In this document: positions 34,634 through 44,047 of the stretch, one piece after another
Layout: each line of letters begins with the position of its first letter
Numbering within the stretch: position 1 is the stretch's first letter
Assembly (NCBI GenBank): GCA_944393505.1
Contig: CALYAK010000003.1
Location: 1-64,000 of the forward strand
From: an uncultured Clostridia bacterium
Lineage (GTDB): Bacteria > Bacillota > Clostridia > TANB77 > CAG-508
Reading direction: 5' to 3'
DNA length: 64,000 nucleotides
Position numbers and translations under genes: made by a program
Notes under the pieces: model-generated
Databases searched by the model: none
Told to the model about the DNA's origin: nothing
Seen by the model: the letters and a program-made list of their open reading frames with translations, nothing else

Positions 34634-35650
34634 ATTTTTCCCTCCGTTAAACGTTTTTGCTTTCTTTCTTTTTTCACTTTTAATGTTTTTCTCATTTGTA
34701 TGATTTTTTCTTTGATACCTCCATAGGTAATTCCAGCTGTTACATCTAATCCGATACGTAAGAATAGCAATTGCGGTATCGATATTACTTTTTTTATAAA
34801 TTGATTCATGAAAATTGTTTTCCATTCAATTTGGTGAACTATTAAAATTGCCATAGAGTTTTTTCCTGCAAAAGCCAGAAAACTTCCGTACTCCTGGAAT
34901 TTTTTCGATTCCTTCCGAAATTTTAAACATAACAATCGTACCACAAATCGAACCTAAAAGTCCAATCCCGAATGGTCCATAGTTTGCTTTGGCAATATCA
35001 ATTCGTATAAAAGCTGCAATTAAAAGCCAAATTACTGCCAAGATTGCATAATTCCATTTGTGTTTGGCAAGCCAAGAAAAAATATCTTTTTTGTGGATTA
35101 AATGGCCAATTTGATACAGGAAAAAACACGTAAATGCTACATCCATCTTAAATGGTAATTTGATTTTCGCTAACGATAATCCATATCCAAGCAAGAATAA
35201 AAATATACTACAAATACCAACGATTCCCTCTTTTTTCTTTGCTAGTTTGTAAAGAATAGCAAAGAAAATACGGATCATTGCGAGAAATGGAAAAAACCAT
35301 AATACACTGATATTACAAAATTTCGTTTCAAATAAATGAATTGTAATGTATTTTATTTCTTGCCAAAGTGGAACTGGTAAATTTAACGAAGCAAAAAAGA
35401 GTAATTCACAGATATACCAAACTAGAATAGTTGGTAAAACTAATTTTAAAAAAGTATTTTTTATGACGGATCCAATCTTTTCCTCTTCCTTGAAGAAAAA
35501 TCCACTTGCAATAGCAAATAGCGGCATGTGAAAAGAATAAATCCATTGCGAAAAACCATTCTCATATGCAAGTGTATGTCCAACAAGCATCAAGATAATG
35601 GCAATTCCTCTAGCTATATCAATAAATAAGACTCTTTTCTTCTCTTTCAT
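34630..35650 (-). CDS. acyltransferase-3 family membrane protein, +1 frameshift at a CGG codon
   Basis: The 339-aa polytopic protein resembles the acyltransferase-3 family of O-acetyltransferases of surface sugars: LFIDIARGIAIILMLVGHT, then IYSFHMPLFAIASGFFF. The zero frame ends early at 34826. CGG codon 255, followed by A, needs a +1 shift to continue with SFLAFAGKNSMAILIVHQ, the conserved last helices of this family. The shifted frame ends in a TGA that forms an ATGA overlap with the next start, independent support for it. I chose the ATG at 35650, preceded by AGGGAAG. Confidence 0.85.
34885..34888 (-). other. +1 frameshift site CGG-A in the acyltransferase gene
   Basis: The zero frame reads GGA GTA CGG AAG TTT. 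The restored frame reads GTA, skip, GGA AGT TTT CTG GCT and enters the GKNS motif. Confidence 0.85.
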
Positions 35651-35680
35651 TTTTTCTTCCCTTTTCATAACTTCTCTTGT

Positions 35681-35709
35681 ATTATATCGATATCTTGTTT
35701 TTTTCGCAA
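35681..35709 (-). promoter_or_regulatory. promoter of the acyltransferase operon
   Basis: TTGCGA (35704-35709) and TATAAT (35681-35686) are 17 nt apart on the minus strand. Confidence 0.7.
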
Positions 35710-35765
35710 GATTTTCCTATTTTTTTAATCGATCATAGAATTTTCATATTTTTTTCACATTTTTG

Positions 35766-35795
35766 TTGTATGATAAAGAAAAAATTTAGTATATT
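35766..35795 (+). promoter_or_regulatory. possible htrA promoter
   Basis: TTGTAT (35766-35771) and TATATT (35790-35795) are 18 nt apart on the plus strand, 27 nt before the start codon. Confidence 0.4.
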
Positions 35796-35822
35796 AATAG
35801 AAAGATTTGATGGAGGGATAAA

Positions 35823-37127
35823 ATGGAGAACAAAGAAAATCAAAATCAAGAAAACACATTTACAAAAGATTCTGAATTTAAAACTGTCAAAACTGGAGTT
35901 TCGACAAGTTCTACCTTTTCAGAGAAAAAACCAAAGAAGAAAAAACAAAAATCACAAATTGGAACTCGTGTCGTTCTGCCATTTTTTAGTGGTGTATTAG
36001 GAACCGTTCTTGTTTTAGGAACTTGCCTTTATGTTCCACCAATTCGAAATTACATTACAACGGAAATGCTAGGGGTTGAGGATAATACCTCGGAAGAATC
36101 TACGACATCTCTTTCCGATTTCTTCAACAACTCAAGTTCCGAGAATCGAAATCTCGTTTCTTTATCCAGCTTATCGGAGACAGGAATTAGTGTTGCAAAT
36201 AAAGTACAACCATCGATTGTCGGCATCACCGTAGAATATGCCGTAAATTCTGTTTTTAGTTCCGCATCTTCTACTGCTAGTGCAGAAGGTTCTGGTATCA
36301 TTATTCGAGAAGATGGCTATATCTTGACAAACAACCATGTCGTTAATTCTTCAAGTTCTTCTTCTTTTTATGAAGTTGGAGATGCAAGTAAAGTAACGGT
36401 TTATCTACATAATGATGAAACCCCTTATGAAGGAACCATCGTTGGAACAGATGAACAAACTGACCTTGCTGTTATTAAAATTGAAAAAACCGGTCTAACA
36501 GCTGCTGAACTTGGTGATTCTGATGCTGTTCAAGTAGGTGAATTTGCAATGGCAATTGGAAATCCTCTTGGGATGGAAAGTAGTGTTACCAGTGGTGTGA
36601 TTAGTGCTGTTAACCGCGAAATAACGGACACAGATGGAACAACTTATACCTTAATTCAAACCGATGCTGCCATTAACTCTGGAAACAGTGGTGGTGCTTT
36701 AGTTAATAGCGATGGTCAAGTCATTGGTGTTAATTTCTTAAAAGTTTCTGGCACTGGCGTAGAAGGATTAGGTTTTGCAATTCCAATTAACGATGCCAAA
36801 GAAATTGCAGAACAATTAATTCAATACAACAAAGTAAAAAGACCATACATGGGTATTTCCGGAATTGATATTGATAGTGATGATGCAAGACGTTATAGTT
36901 TAGTAGAAGGTATTTATGTTAGAAGCGTTGAGGACTTCTCAGCTGCTCAAAAAGCAGACATTCGTATTGGAGACGTTATCATTGAAATGGATGGACAAAA
37001 AGTAACAAACATGAATGAATTAAATGCATTAAAAAATGCACATCAAATCGGAGATGAAGTAACCTTGAAAGTTAATCGCTCTGGAAAAGAAATTGAAATT
37101 AAATTAACCCTTGGTGAACAACCATAA
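35823..37127 (+). CDS. htrA: HtrA/DegP-like S1C serine protease with PDZ domain
   Basis: This membrane-anchored quality-control protease has 434 aa. After a charged cytoplasmic stretch there is one transmembrane helix (about residues 50-75, LPFFSGVLGTVLVLGTCLYV). The trypsin-like domain shows catalytic His in ILTNNHVV, Asp in TDLAVIKI and Ser in NSGNSGGALVN, with GEFAMAIGNPLG. A PDZ domain starts near 340 (RPYMGISGIDI, then VEDFSAAQKADIRIGDVI). RBS GGAGGG precedes the ATG. It is divergent from the acyltransferase operon. Confidence 0.95.
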   Translation: MENKENQNQENTFTKDSEFKTVKTGVSTSSTFSEKKPKKKKQKSQIGTRVVLPFFSGVLGTVLVLGTCLYVPPIRNYITTEMLGVEDNTSEESTTSLSDFFNNSSSENRNLVSLSSLSETGISVANKVQPSIVGITVEYAVNSVFSSASSTASAEGSGIIIREDGYILTNNHVVNSSSSSSFYEVGDASKVTVYLHNDETPYEGTIVGTDEQTDLAVIKIEKTGLTAAELGDSDAVQVGEFAMAIGNPLGMESSVTSGVISAVNREITDTDGTTYTLIQTDAAINSGNSGGALVNSDGQVIGVNFLKVSGTGVEGLGFAIPINDAKEIAEQLIQYNKVKRPYMGISGIDIDSDDARRYSLVEGIYVRSVEDFSAAQKADIRIGDVIIEMDGQKVTNMNELNALKNAHQIGDEVTLKVNRSGKEIEIKLTLGEQP

Positions 37128-37236
37128 AAAGAATTTTTTTAAAAGATCACACCAAGTTCACACAATGGGCAAAAACCGATGGTATATTATACTCAAGTTG
37201 AGAAAATCAACGAAAAAACATCCCCTTTTATTTTCT

Positions 37237-37272
37237 AAAAAAAATCATCTAGTGAAAACTAGATGATTTTTT
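37237..37272. terminator. bidirectional terminator between htrA and the M23 gene
   Basis: A stem of 15 bp or more (about 37239-37253 with 37258-37272) with a GAAA loop is flanked by A and T runs on both sides. Confidence 0.9.
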
Positions 37273-37289
37273 ATCTTTTATCTAAAGCT

Positions 37290-38216
37290 TTAATTATACA
37301 CATATTTTTGCGGGTTAATCTGAGTTCCATTTTGACGAATTTCAAAGTGTAAGTGGTTTCCCGTTGATCGTCCTGTGGATCCAACAGCTGCAATTTTCGT
37401 TCCAGCTGTTACAGATTGTCCAGCTTTTACATAAATTTTACTACAATGTCCATAATACGTTTCGATTCCGTTACCATGGTCAATGATAACTAAGTTACCA
37501 TATCCACCATAATTCATTCCAGCAGATTTGATTACACCATCTGCTGCTGCATAAATTGGGGTTCCATTTGGTGCAGCAATATCGATTCCTTTATGGGTAT
37601 GTGTACGAATACTTTCCTTACTACCAAAACGGGAACTAATTCTTCCAGTTACTGGCTTGTTTGCGAAATATACTCCATTTAATGTATGAGATTGTTTTTC
37701 CTCTTCTTCTTGCACAACTTCTCGAACAAGATCTCCGGTTGATACTTTTGCAAGCATGTATTCTGTTACTTGTTCCTCTTTATTTTCTGTATAAACTTCT
37801 GTGATTCCGATTTTCGAAGTGACTTCTTCAATATATTGTCCTTTTAATGTTTCAACTAGTATTTCTGCTTCTTCAAGTGTTTCTACATACTCTGTTATTT
37901 CCCCATCCAATGTGATTGCATACATTTTGTAGATTGTTTTTACCGAAGCTTCCATCGTATCTAAGATTTCTTCTTCGTTGGTTTGAGTTGAATGGGCTAC
38001 TAGTTTTAACTCATATTGTGGTTTTACTTCGATTTCACTGGATAATACAGTTTCTTCGTCATTCTCCAATAAATCATTATTTATTTTCTTTTCAAATTCA
38101 AATCGGTTTGTTACGTATCCAATTTCTTGGTCACCTAAGGTAACTTTATAAACTGGTTTATATTTAGCGATTGCGATCATTGTAATAGCAAATAGAGCGA
38201 TTACAACGATATTCAT
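37290..38216 (-). CDS. M23-family peptidoglycan endopeptidase, membrane-anchored
   Basis: At least 308 aa. The C-terminal domain has the LytM/M23 zinc motifs THTHKGIDIAAPNGTP and GNHLHFEIR, with GHCSKIYVKAGQSV between. The N-terminus has a transmembrane helix (NIVVIALFAITMIAIAKYK). The true start is unclear: the ATG at 38216 has no ribosome site, while a promoter and an AAAAGGAG sit about 60 nt upstream. The frame is open back to a TGA there and contains KRLKYYTKEILKL, which would supply positive charges before the helix, but no standard start codon is in frame. A GTG next to the ribosome site is in the wrong frame by one base. Confidence 0.85.
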   Translation of the reverse strand: MNIVVIALFAITMIAIAKYKPVYKVTLGDQEIGYVTNRFEFEKKINNDLLENDEETVLSSEIEVKPQYELKLVAHSTQTNEEEILDTMEASVKTIYKMYAITLDGEITEYVETLEEAEILVETLKGQYIEEVTSKIGITEVYTENKEEQVTEYMLAKVSTGDLVREVVQEEEEKQSHTLNGVYFANKPVTGRISSRFGSKESIRTHTHKGIDIAAPNGTPIYAAADGVIKSAGMNYGGYGNLVIIDHGNGIETYYGHCSKIYVKAGQSVTAGTKIAAVGSTGRSTGNHLHFEIRQNGTQINPQKYVYN

Positions 38217-38301
38217 AAGCTTTAGGATTTCTTTTGTGTAGTACTTTAACCTTTTGCTTAAAATAAATTTTCACACTCCTTTTTACGTGCAACCATCTTT
38301 T

Positions 38302-38330
38302 ATTATACTACATATTGTGCACTTTTTCAA
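38302..38330 (-). promoter_or_regulatory. promoter of the M23 gene
   Basis: TTGAAA (38325-38330) and TATAAT (38302-38307) are 17 nt apart on the minus strand. The start of transcription falls about 15 nt before an AAAAGGAG ribosome site. Confidence 0.82.
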
Positions 38331-38496
38331 ATAAGATATACCTTTTTAAGCAATTTTTGAGCATTTTTACTTGTTTTGGTTCTTCTGGACTCCATTTTAT
38401 TCCATAGTTTCCTCATTTTTCCTCGTTTTTTCTCACTTTTTCTCGCTTTTTCTTCACTTGATTTTCTTTATTTTTGCCGTTCTAAGTACTTTTTCA
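38331..38496. other. intergenic low-complexity stretch
   Basis: Between the smc terminator and the M23 promoter. It contains several imperfect copies of a CTC-TTTTT-CTCG pattern (about 38405-38460). I see no gene or recognisable RNA here. Confidence 0.5.
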
Positions 38497-38540
38497 TCAA
38501 AAAAGAAGAATCCTGAAACAATCTAGAATTCTTCTTTTTT
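38497..38540 (-). terminator. smc terminator
   Basis: A 13-bp perfect stem (38499-38511 with 38528-38540) with TTTTTT at its 3' end on the minus strand lies 20 nt after the smc stop codon. Confidence 0.8.
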
Positions 38541-38560
38541 TCTTTTTCTTGTTTTACTTT

Positions 38561-41500
38561 TTACTGATTTAATTGAATCGATAATAGCTTACTAATACCA
38601 TTTTCCTCCATCGTCACCCCATAAACGGAATCTGCGATCTCCATGGTTCCTTTTCGATGGGTAATGACCAAAAATTGCGTTTCTTTACTAAATTTTCTTA
38701 AATAATCTGCAAATCGATAAACATTTACATCATCTAAAGCCGCTTCGATCTCATCTAAAATACAGAACGGAGCTGGATTTAGTTTTAATATTGCAAATAA
38801 TAATGCAATCGCAGTTAATGCTTTTTCTCCTCCGGATAATAACATCATATTTTGAAGTTTCTTTCCGGTTGGTTGAACACGAATGTCGATTCCACAATCT
38901 AAGATATGCTCTTCGTCTTCTAGAATCAGCTCTGCTTTTCCTCCTCCAAACAATTCCACAAATACTTCGTTGAAATTTTGATTAATCAAATGGAATTTTT
39001 CTTTAAATTGTTCTTTCATTGTTTCCGTCATTTGACTAATCACTTGTCTTAGCTTTGCTGCAGTATTTTCTAGATCTAAGCGTTGTTCACACATAAAATC
39101 ATAGCGTTCTTTTGTCTTTTTATATTCTTCGATTGAATCAATATGAATACTACCCAAATCACGAATTTGTCTTTTTAAATCATTTACTTCTTTTTGTGCC
39201 TTTGCTAGATTATCTGGTCTTACTGAATCCACGATTTGACTTGGTGTTAATTCATATTCTTCCCAAAGTTCATTTATCTCATCTTGTAAGTCTTGTTCCA
39301 CTTTTGTTTTCTTCACTTCTGTTTTTACAATTTGTTCTTTTAATCCTTCTAAAACTTCAAATTGATGAGATACTTCTTTTTCAATTTCTGTTAGTTGCTG
39401 ATTTTTCTCTGTTCTTAGCTGTTTTTGTTCTTCTACCTTTAAACTACTTGTTTTTGCTTCTTCTTTCACTTGCTCGATCTGTTTTTCAAAAGAAGCAATC
39501 TCTTCTGTATAAGTCTTGTTTTCTTGTTTTTGCTCTTCGATTCGTTTTTGTTTATTTTCAATCGCCATTTGGTTATTTCGAATTTCTTGCTCAATTCTTT
39601 CCAAAATTTCATCAATGGATAATTGACTCTCATCAAATGAACTAACCGAAATTTTTAAATTCGTAATATCAAAATTCAAGTCATCAATGTATTTTTGACG
39701 CTCTTGATTTGATTCCGCAAACTTTTGAATTTCTTCTGTAAATGATTGAATTTGCTTCTCTAATTTTTCCACTTCTTTTTGAAGTTCTTCCTTCTCTTTT
39801 GCTTTTGCTTCTTTTTGTTCTTGTATTTCTTTGTTTTCTTGTCTTAATCTTTCTAAACGTTTTTCTAGTCGTTCAATATTTTCTTCAATTGCCACCATTT
39901 TTTGTTTTTCCGTTGCATAAACGATATCACTTTCTTGAAGACTAGCTTCAAGACTTTGTGCTTCTTCTTCCAAAGAACTATTTGAATCCGTAAATTCTTC
40001 TTTTTCTTTTTGTATTTTTTCAATTTCTTTTTGCAATTGTTGAATCTGTTTTCCTAAATCTTCAATCTCACGACTTCTTCCAATAATATTAACGGTCTTT
40101 TGTGCAACCGATCCTCCTGTAATCGATCCAGAAGGATTAATAAAGTCACCTTTTAATGTTACGATACGGAATGCATAATTATTCTTTTTTGCTAGCGCAA
40201 TTGCGGTATCCATATCTTCTACAATTACAGTTCTACCAAGAAGACTTAATACAATTTGTTCATAAATTTTATCATATTTAACTAAATCAGAAGCAATTCC
40301 AATGACTTGGCTTTCTTTTTCTTTTGCGATTTTTTCTAATTTTTTTCCATGAACCGAAGCAATTGGTAAGAATGATGCTCTTCCTAAATGATTGGTTCTC
40401 AAATATTCCACTAATTTTTTGGCATCGGTTTCTTTTTCCGTTACAATATTTTGAACTGCTTGTCCCAAAGCCATTTCAATAGCTACTTCATATTCTTTTG
40501 GAACTGTGATCAAATTTGCCAAAACCCCATGCACTCCAGATTTTAAATTTGCATCTTTTTCACATTCTTGTAAAAGAGCTTTTACACTTTTGATATAGCC
40601 TTCTTTTTCTTTTTCGGTTTCGATTAAGAATTTTTGTCTTGCACTTTTTACGCGAAATTCTTCGGTTAATTGATTTTGTCTTTCCTCATATTTTTTTGTT
40701 TTTTGGTGAATTTGATCTCTTTGCTGATTTAATTTTTCTAGTTCTTCCGCCGTCTTATTTCTTCTATTTTCGATTTCATAAAAAGTTTTTCCTAATTCTT
40801 GTTTTTCCTCTCTTTTAGCATCTAATTCTGAAATCGTATTTTGAATTTCACCTTGATTCGTTTCTTTTTTCTTTTCCAAGTTTTCTGTATGAATCTCACA
40901 ACTGTGAATTTGAGAAAGAATTTCATATCTTTGATCCGTATCTTGCTCAATCACTTGTTTTTTCTCTTCAATCTGTTTTTCTTTTTCAGAAAGACCCTTG
41001 GATAGCTCTGCAAGTTTTGCTTCTTTTTCCTCTAATTCTTTTTGAAATTTTTCTTTATTTTTGGATAAATTCGATCTTTTTTCTGTTTTTTGCTCTTTTT
41101 CTTCGTTTAGCTCCTTGATTCTTTCTTCGTTTTGTTTCATTTCCTCGCATAAACGAACTTCATTTTGTTGATTATTCTGAATTTTTTCTTGATGAATACT
41201 AATTTCTGCTTGAAGCTTTTCAATTTGGTTACTACTTTCAAAACTACTATTTTGAATTCGTTCGATTTCATTGATGATCTGATCAATCTCCTCACGAAGC
41301 TTTTCTTTCGTTTCTCCGTATTTTCGTCATCTTTTCGTCTTCTTGTTCCTTTTGTTCTTGTAGAATCAAAAGGTCGTCTCCAACTTTCTTGATTTTCTCT
41401 CGGAATGACTCAATGTTGACAGAAAAAACACCAATTTCAATCGTCTTTAATTCTTCTCGCAATTCTAAGAATCTTCTTGCTTTTTCAGCTTGTAATTTCA

Positions 41501-42113
41501 AAGGTTCAATGGAAGATTCGATTTCCGATAAAATATCATTAATTCTTAATAGATTTAATTTTGTCTGCTCTAATTTTTTCTCCGACTCTGCCTTTCTCGT
41601 TCGATATTTCACAATTCCTGCCGCTTCTTCAAAAATATGTCTACGATCCTCTGATTTATTACTTAAGATTTCATCAATTTTCCCTTGTCCGATAATACTA
41701 TATCCATCTTTTCCAATTCCTGTATCCATAAATAGTTCTAAAACATCTTTTAGGCGACATGGAACTTTATTAATATAGTAACCAGTTTCTCCACTTCGAT
41801 AAATTTTTCGGGTAACGGTTACTTCTGAATATTCAATTGGAAGAGATCCATCCGTATTATCGATGACAATCGAAACTTCAGCAAATCCTAGTGATTTTCG
41901 AGCTTGTGTTCCAGCAAAAATAATATCTTCCGATTTTGAACTTCGTAAAGATTTCATACTTTGCTCTCCTAAGACCCAACGAATACTGTCCGATATATTG
42001 CTTTTTCCAGATCCATTCGGTCCAATAACCGATGTAATTCCTGGTTTAAATTCTAATACTGACTTATCAGCAAATGACTTAAACCCCTGTAATTCTAGTC
42101 TTTTTAAATACAT
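38561..42113 (-). CDS. smc: chromosome condensation ATPase SMC, +1 frameshift at a CGG codon
   Basis: SMC forms the condensin core with ScpAB. The N-terminal ATPase half has FKSFADKS, Walker A GPNGSGKSNISDSIRWVLGE, the Q-loop region and IGQGKIDEIL. The first frame ends at codon 274. Codon 266 is CGG followed by A; the +1 frame continues without interruption through the coiled coils, the hinge (GVHGVLANLITVP, ASFLPIASV) and the C-terminal signature LLSGGEKALTAIALLFAI with Walker B PFCILDEIEAALDD. The joined protein is 1183 aa, against 1186 in Bacillus subtilis. Start ATG at 42113 has AAGGA upstream. SMC is usually important for growth, so this frameshift must be read if the organism is viable as sequenced. 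Confidence 0.92.
41315..41318 (-). other. +1 frameshift site CGG-A in smc
   Basis: The zero frame reads AAA ATA CGG AGA AAC and ends at a TGA five codons later. The restored frame reads ATA, skip, GGA GAA ACG AAA GAA and stays open for about 900 codons. Confidence 0.92.
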
Positions 42114-42152
42114 ATTTTTTTCCTTCTTTTCTTTTCGCTTTGCAATACTTAA

Positions 42153-42181
42153 ACTATATCTTAAAATCCTTTTGATTTCAA
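42153..42181 (-). promoter_or_regulatory. promoter of smc
   Basis: TTGAAA (42176-42181) and TATAGT (42153-42158) are 17 nt apart on the minus strand. Confidence 0.7.
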
Positions 42182-42208
42182 GTTTTGCAGGGAAATTTTC
42201 TTTTTTCC

Positions 42209-42238
42209 TTGATTTTTTAATTTCACCGTGCATATAAT
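42209..42238 (+). promoter_or_regulatory. promoter of the Cys-rich small gene
   Basis: TTGATT (42209-42214) and TATAAT (42233-42238) are 18 nt apart on the plus strand. The leader has a weak hairpin near 42260-42285. Confidence 0.6.
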
Positions 42239-42310
42239 TGGAATAAATTCCTATACACGTATGTAGCCAAGAATTTCTTGACTACGCCGGACAAAAAATG
42301 GAGGTCACTT

Positions 42311-42556
42311 ATGTCAAATCCAAAAAAGCAGAACAAAAAGTTCAATCTCAAAACCTCTTTTCACCAGATCTGCTCTGCAGAAAACTGCAACTTGGATTCC
42401 TCGTTCGATTCAACCAAACTGATGGCTGTTGTATGCACTTGTTGTCCTACTCACCACTGTGAATCTGGCTATCCTTGCTACGAAGAAGATATCTGTGAGA
42501 TCATGAAATGCGTTCCCGAATCGGTAGTTGCCACTTATCGCTGGCTAAACGGCTAA
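42311..42556 (+). CDS. small cysteine-rich protein of unknown function
   Basis: The 81-aa protein starts at an ATG with GGAGGTC upstream. The N-terminus is basic (MSNPKKQNKKFNLK). The rest contains eight cysteines in the order C-x4-C, then C-x-C-C, then C, C, C, C (CSAENC, CTCCPTHHC, YPCYEEDICEIMKC) and two adjacent histidines, suggesting metal binding. I recognise no family. It has its own promoter and a strong terminator, so it is probably a monocistronic gene. Confidence 0.7.
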   Translation: MSNPKKQNKKFNLKTSFHQICSAENCNLDSSFDSTKLMAVVCTCCPTHHCESGYPCYEEDICEIMKCVPESVVATYRWLNG

Positions 42557-42577
42557 GGCCTTTTCATCCCATATTTT

Positions 42578-42616
42578 GCTCCCCTCTGGATTCTCTCTAG
42601 AGGGGAGCTTTTTTAT
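42578..42616 (+). terminator. terminator of the Cys-rich gene
   Basis: A 10-bp GC-rich stem (42578-42587 with 42599-42608) is followed by TTTTTTATTT. Confidence 0.92.
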
Positions 42617-42645
42617 TTGCTATTTTTTTTCTTTTTCGATATAAT
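42617..42645 (+). promoter_or_regulatory. promoter of the MTA/SAH deaminase gene
   Basis: TTGCTA (42617-42622) and TATAAT (42640-42645) are 17 nt apart on the plus strand. The -35 box begins where the T-tract of the preceding terminator ends. Confidence 0.75.
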
Positions 42646-42678
42646 CGAAACAATCCCAAAAGATTAATGAGGTGAATT

Positions 42679-43983
42679 ATGAAAAATCTATTGATTCAAA
42701 ACGGATCTGTTCTTCTTTTTTCAGAAGACAATTCTGATTTAACTTTCGTTCGAAAAGATCTTCTTGTTTCAGATGGAAAAATTCAAAAAATTGAAGATTC
42801 CATCTCAGAAAAGCCAGAAGATTGCTTTGTTCTAGATGCTTCTGGTATGGCTGTTCTTCCTGGATTGATTAATACCCATACCCATTTACCAATGAGCATT
42901 TTTCGAGAAACATTTGAAGGTTGCAACCTTTATGACTGGCTTCATGATAAAATTTGGCCTTTAGAAGCAAATTTAACCGATGAGCACGTTTATTATGCTA
43001 CCATGCTTTCTTATCTTGAACAAATTCGAACTGGAACTACTTGTACCAATGATCATTACTTTTTTTCCGAAGCAATTCGAAAAGCAACCGAAGATAGTAA
43101 AATGCGCAGTGTTTTAACAAGAGTTTTAATGGATTCGGATGGAAAAGAGGCAGGCAAAAAAAGAGAAGAAGAATTTCGCAGCTTTTATGAATCTCGCAAC
43201 CCAGAAAATTCTTTGATTACCTATACCGTTTCTCCCCATTCTTTGTATACCTGTTCTCCTACCTGTTTAGAAAAAGCTGGAGAGCTTGCAGAAGAATATC
43301 ATCTTCCTGTTCATGTCCATTTCTTAGAAAGCCAAAAAGAAATCCAAGATATTCAGGACCTTCATCATACCCAAACAGCAGCAGAAGTATTAAAAAAATA
43401 TTTTTCTAAAAGCAAACTAATCCTAGCACATTGTGTTCATTTAAATTCGAAAGAGATCGAAATTTTAAAAACACTTGACTGTGGGATTGCCCATAACCCT
43501 GTATCAAATTTACGTCTTGGTTGTGGAATTGCGGATACGACTCTTTATCAAAAAGAAGGTCTTTTGTTAGGACTTGGTACCGATGGTCAAGGAAGCGGCA
43601 GTAATCTTGATTTATGGGAAAGCATGCGTATGGCTTGCTTAATTCAAGGAGGTATTCATACCGAAGAAGAAAAACGTCTTTCTGCCAAAGATGTCCTACG
43701 AATGGCTACCATTGATGGGGCTAAAGTATTAGGTTTAGAAGATTCCATTGGCAGTATCGAAATTGGAAAACAGGCAGATTTAATTTGTATCGATTTAGCC
43801 CAAAATTTTGCTCACATCAAATCAACTCCAAATCATAACTCCATTTCCGATCTTGTTTACAACAAAAACGGTTATGATGTGGATACGACAATTGTAAATG
43901 GAGAAATTTTGATGCTTCATCGAGAAATCCGTTTCATTGATGCGGAAAAAATTATTCATGAAGTAAAACGATTTCTTTTTTAA
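42679..43983 (+). CDS. mtaD: 5-methylthioadenosine/S-adenosylhomocysteine deaminase-like amidohydrolase
   Basis: This 434-aa zinc amidohydrolase deaminates MTA/SAH-type purine nucleosides. Metal ligands are visible in INTHTHLPMS, HVHFLES, LAHCVHL and LGTDGQGSGSNLDLW; the FRETFEGCNLYDWL segment is typical of the MtaD/SsnA group. RBS GAGGTG precedes the ATG. Neighbours do not reveal a methionine-cycle operon, so the exact substrate (MTA, SAH or another aminated heterocycle) is unproven. Confidence 0.87.
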   Translation: MKNLLIQNGSVLLFSEDNSDLTFVRKDLLVSDGKIQKIEDSISEKPEDCFVLDASGMAVLPGLINTHTHLPMSIFRETFEGCNLYDWLHDKIWPLEANLTDEHVYYATMLSYLEQIRTGTTCTNDHYFFSEAIRKATEDSKMRSVLTRVLMDSDGKEAGKKREEEFRSFYESRNPENSLITYTVSPHSLYTCSPTCLEKAGELAEEYHLPVHVHFLESQKEIQDIQDLHHTQTAAEVLKKYFSKSKLILAHCVHLNSKEIEILKTLDCGIAHNPVSNLRLGCGIADTTLYQKEGLLLGLGTDGQGSGSNLDLWESMRMACLIQGGIHTEEEKRLSAKDVLRMATIDGAKVLGLEDSIGSIEIGKQADLICIDLAQNFAHIKSTPNHNSISDLVYNKNGYDVDTTIVNGEILMLHREIRFIDAEKIIHEVKRFLF

Positions 43984-44006
43984 AAAGATTGTGAAACGAT
44001 CTTTTT
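43982..44006 (+). terminator. mtaD terminator overlapping the next promoter
   Basis: An 11-bp stem (43982-43992 with 43996-44006, one wobble) ending in TTTTT begins within the mtaD stop codon. The -35 box of the next gene is inside it. Confidence 0.75.
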
Positions 44007-44017
44007 CATGGTATGAT
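43989..44017 (+). promoter_or_regulatory. promoter of the HD-GYP gene
   Basis: TTGTGA (43989-43994) and TATGAT (44012-44017) are 17 nt apart on the plus strand. Confidence 0.7.
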
Positions 44018-44047
44018 TACAGTAAGTAATACAAAGGAGAAGTAATT

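Noticed and set aside
37128-37236. Promoter-like TATATT with TTCACA after htrA
   Set aside because: Spacing is poor and only a terminator follows, so there is nothing to transcribe.
38405-38460. Short repeats resembling a CRISPR or tandem array
   Set aside because: The copies are about 11-12 nt, irregular and without spacers; this is low-complexity sequence.
39112-39645. Leu/Phe-rich plus-strand ORFs opposite smc and other Glu/Lys-rich genes
   Set aside because: They are antisense shadows of charged coiled-coil codons and lack ribosome sites.
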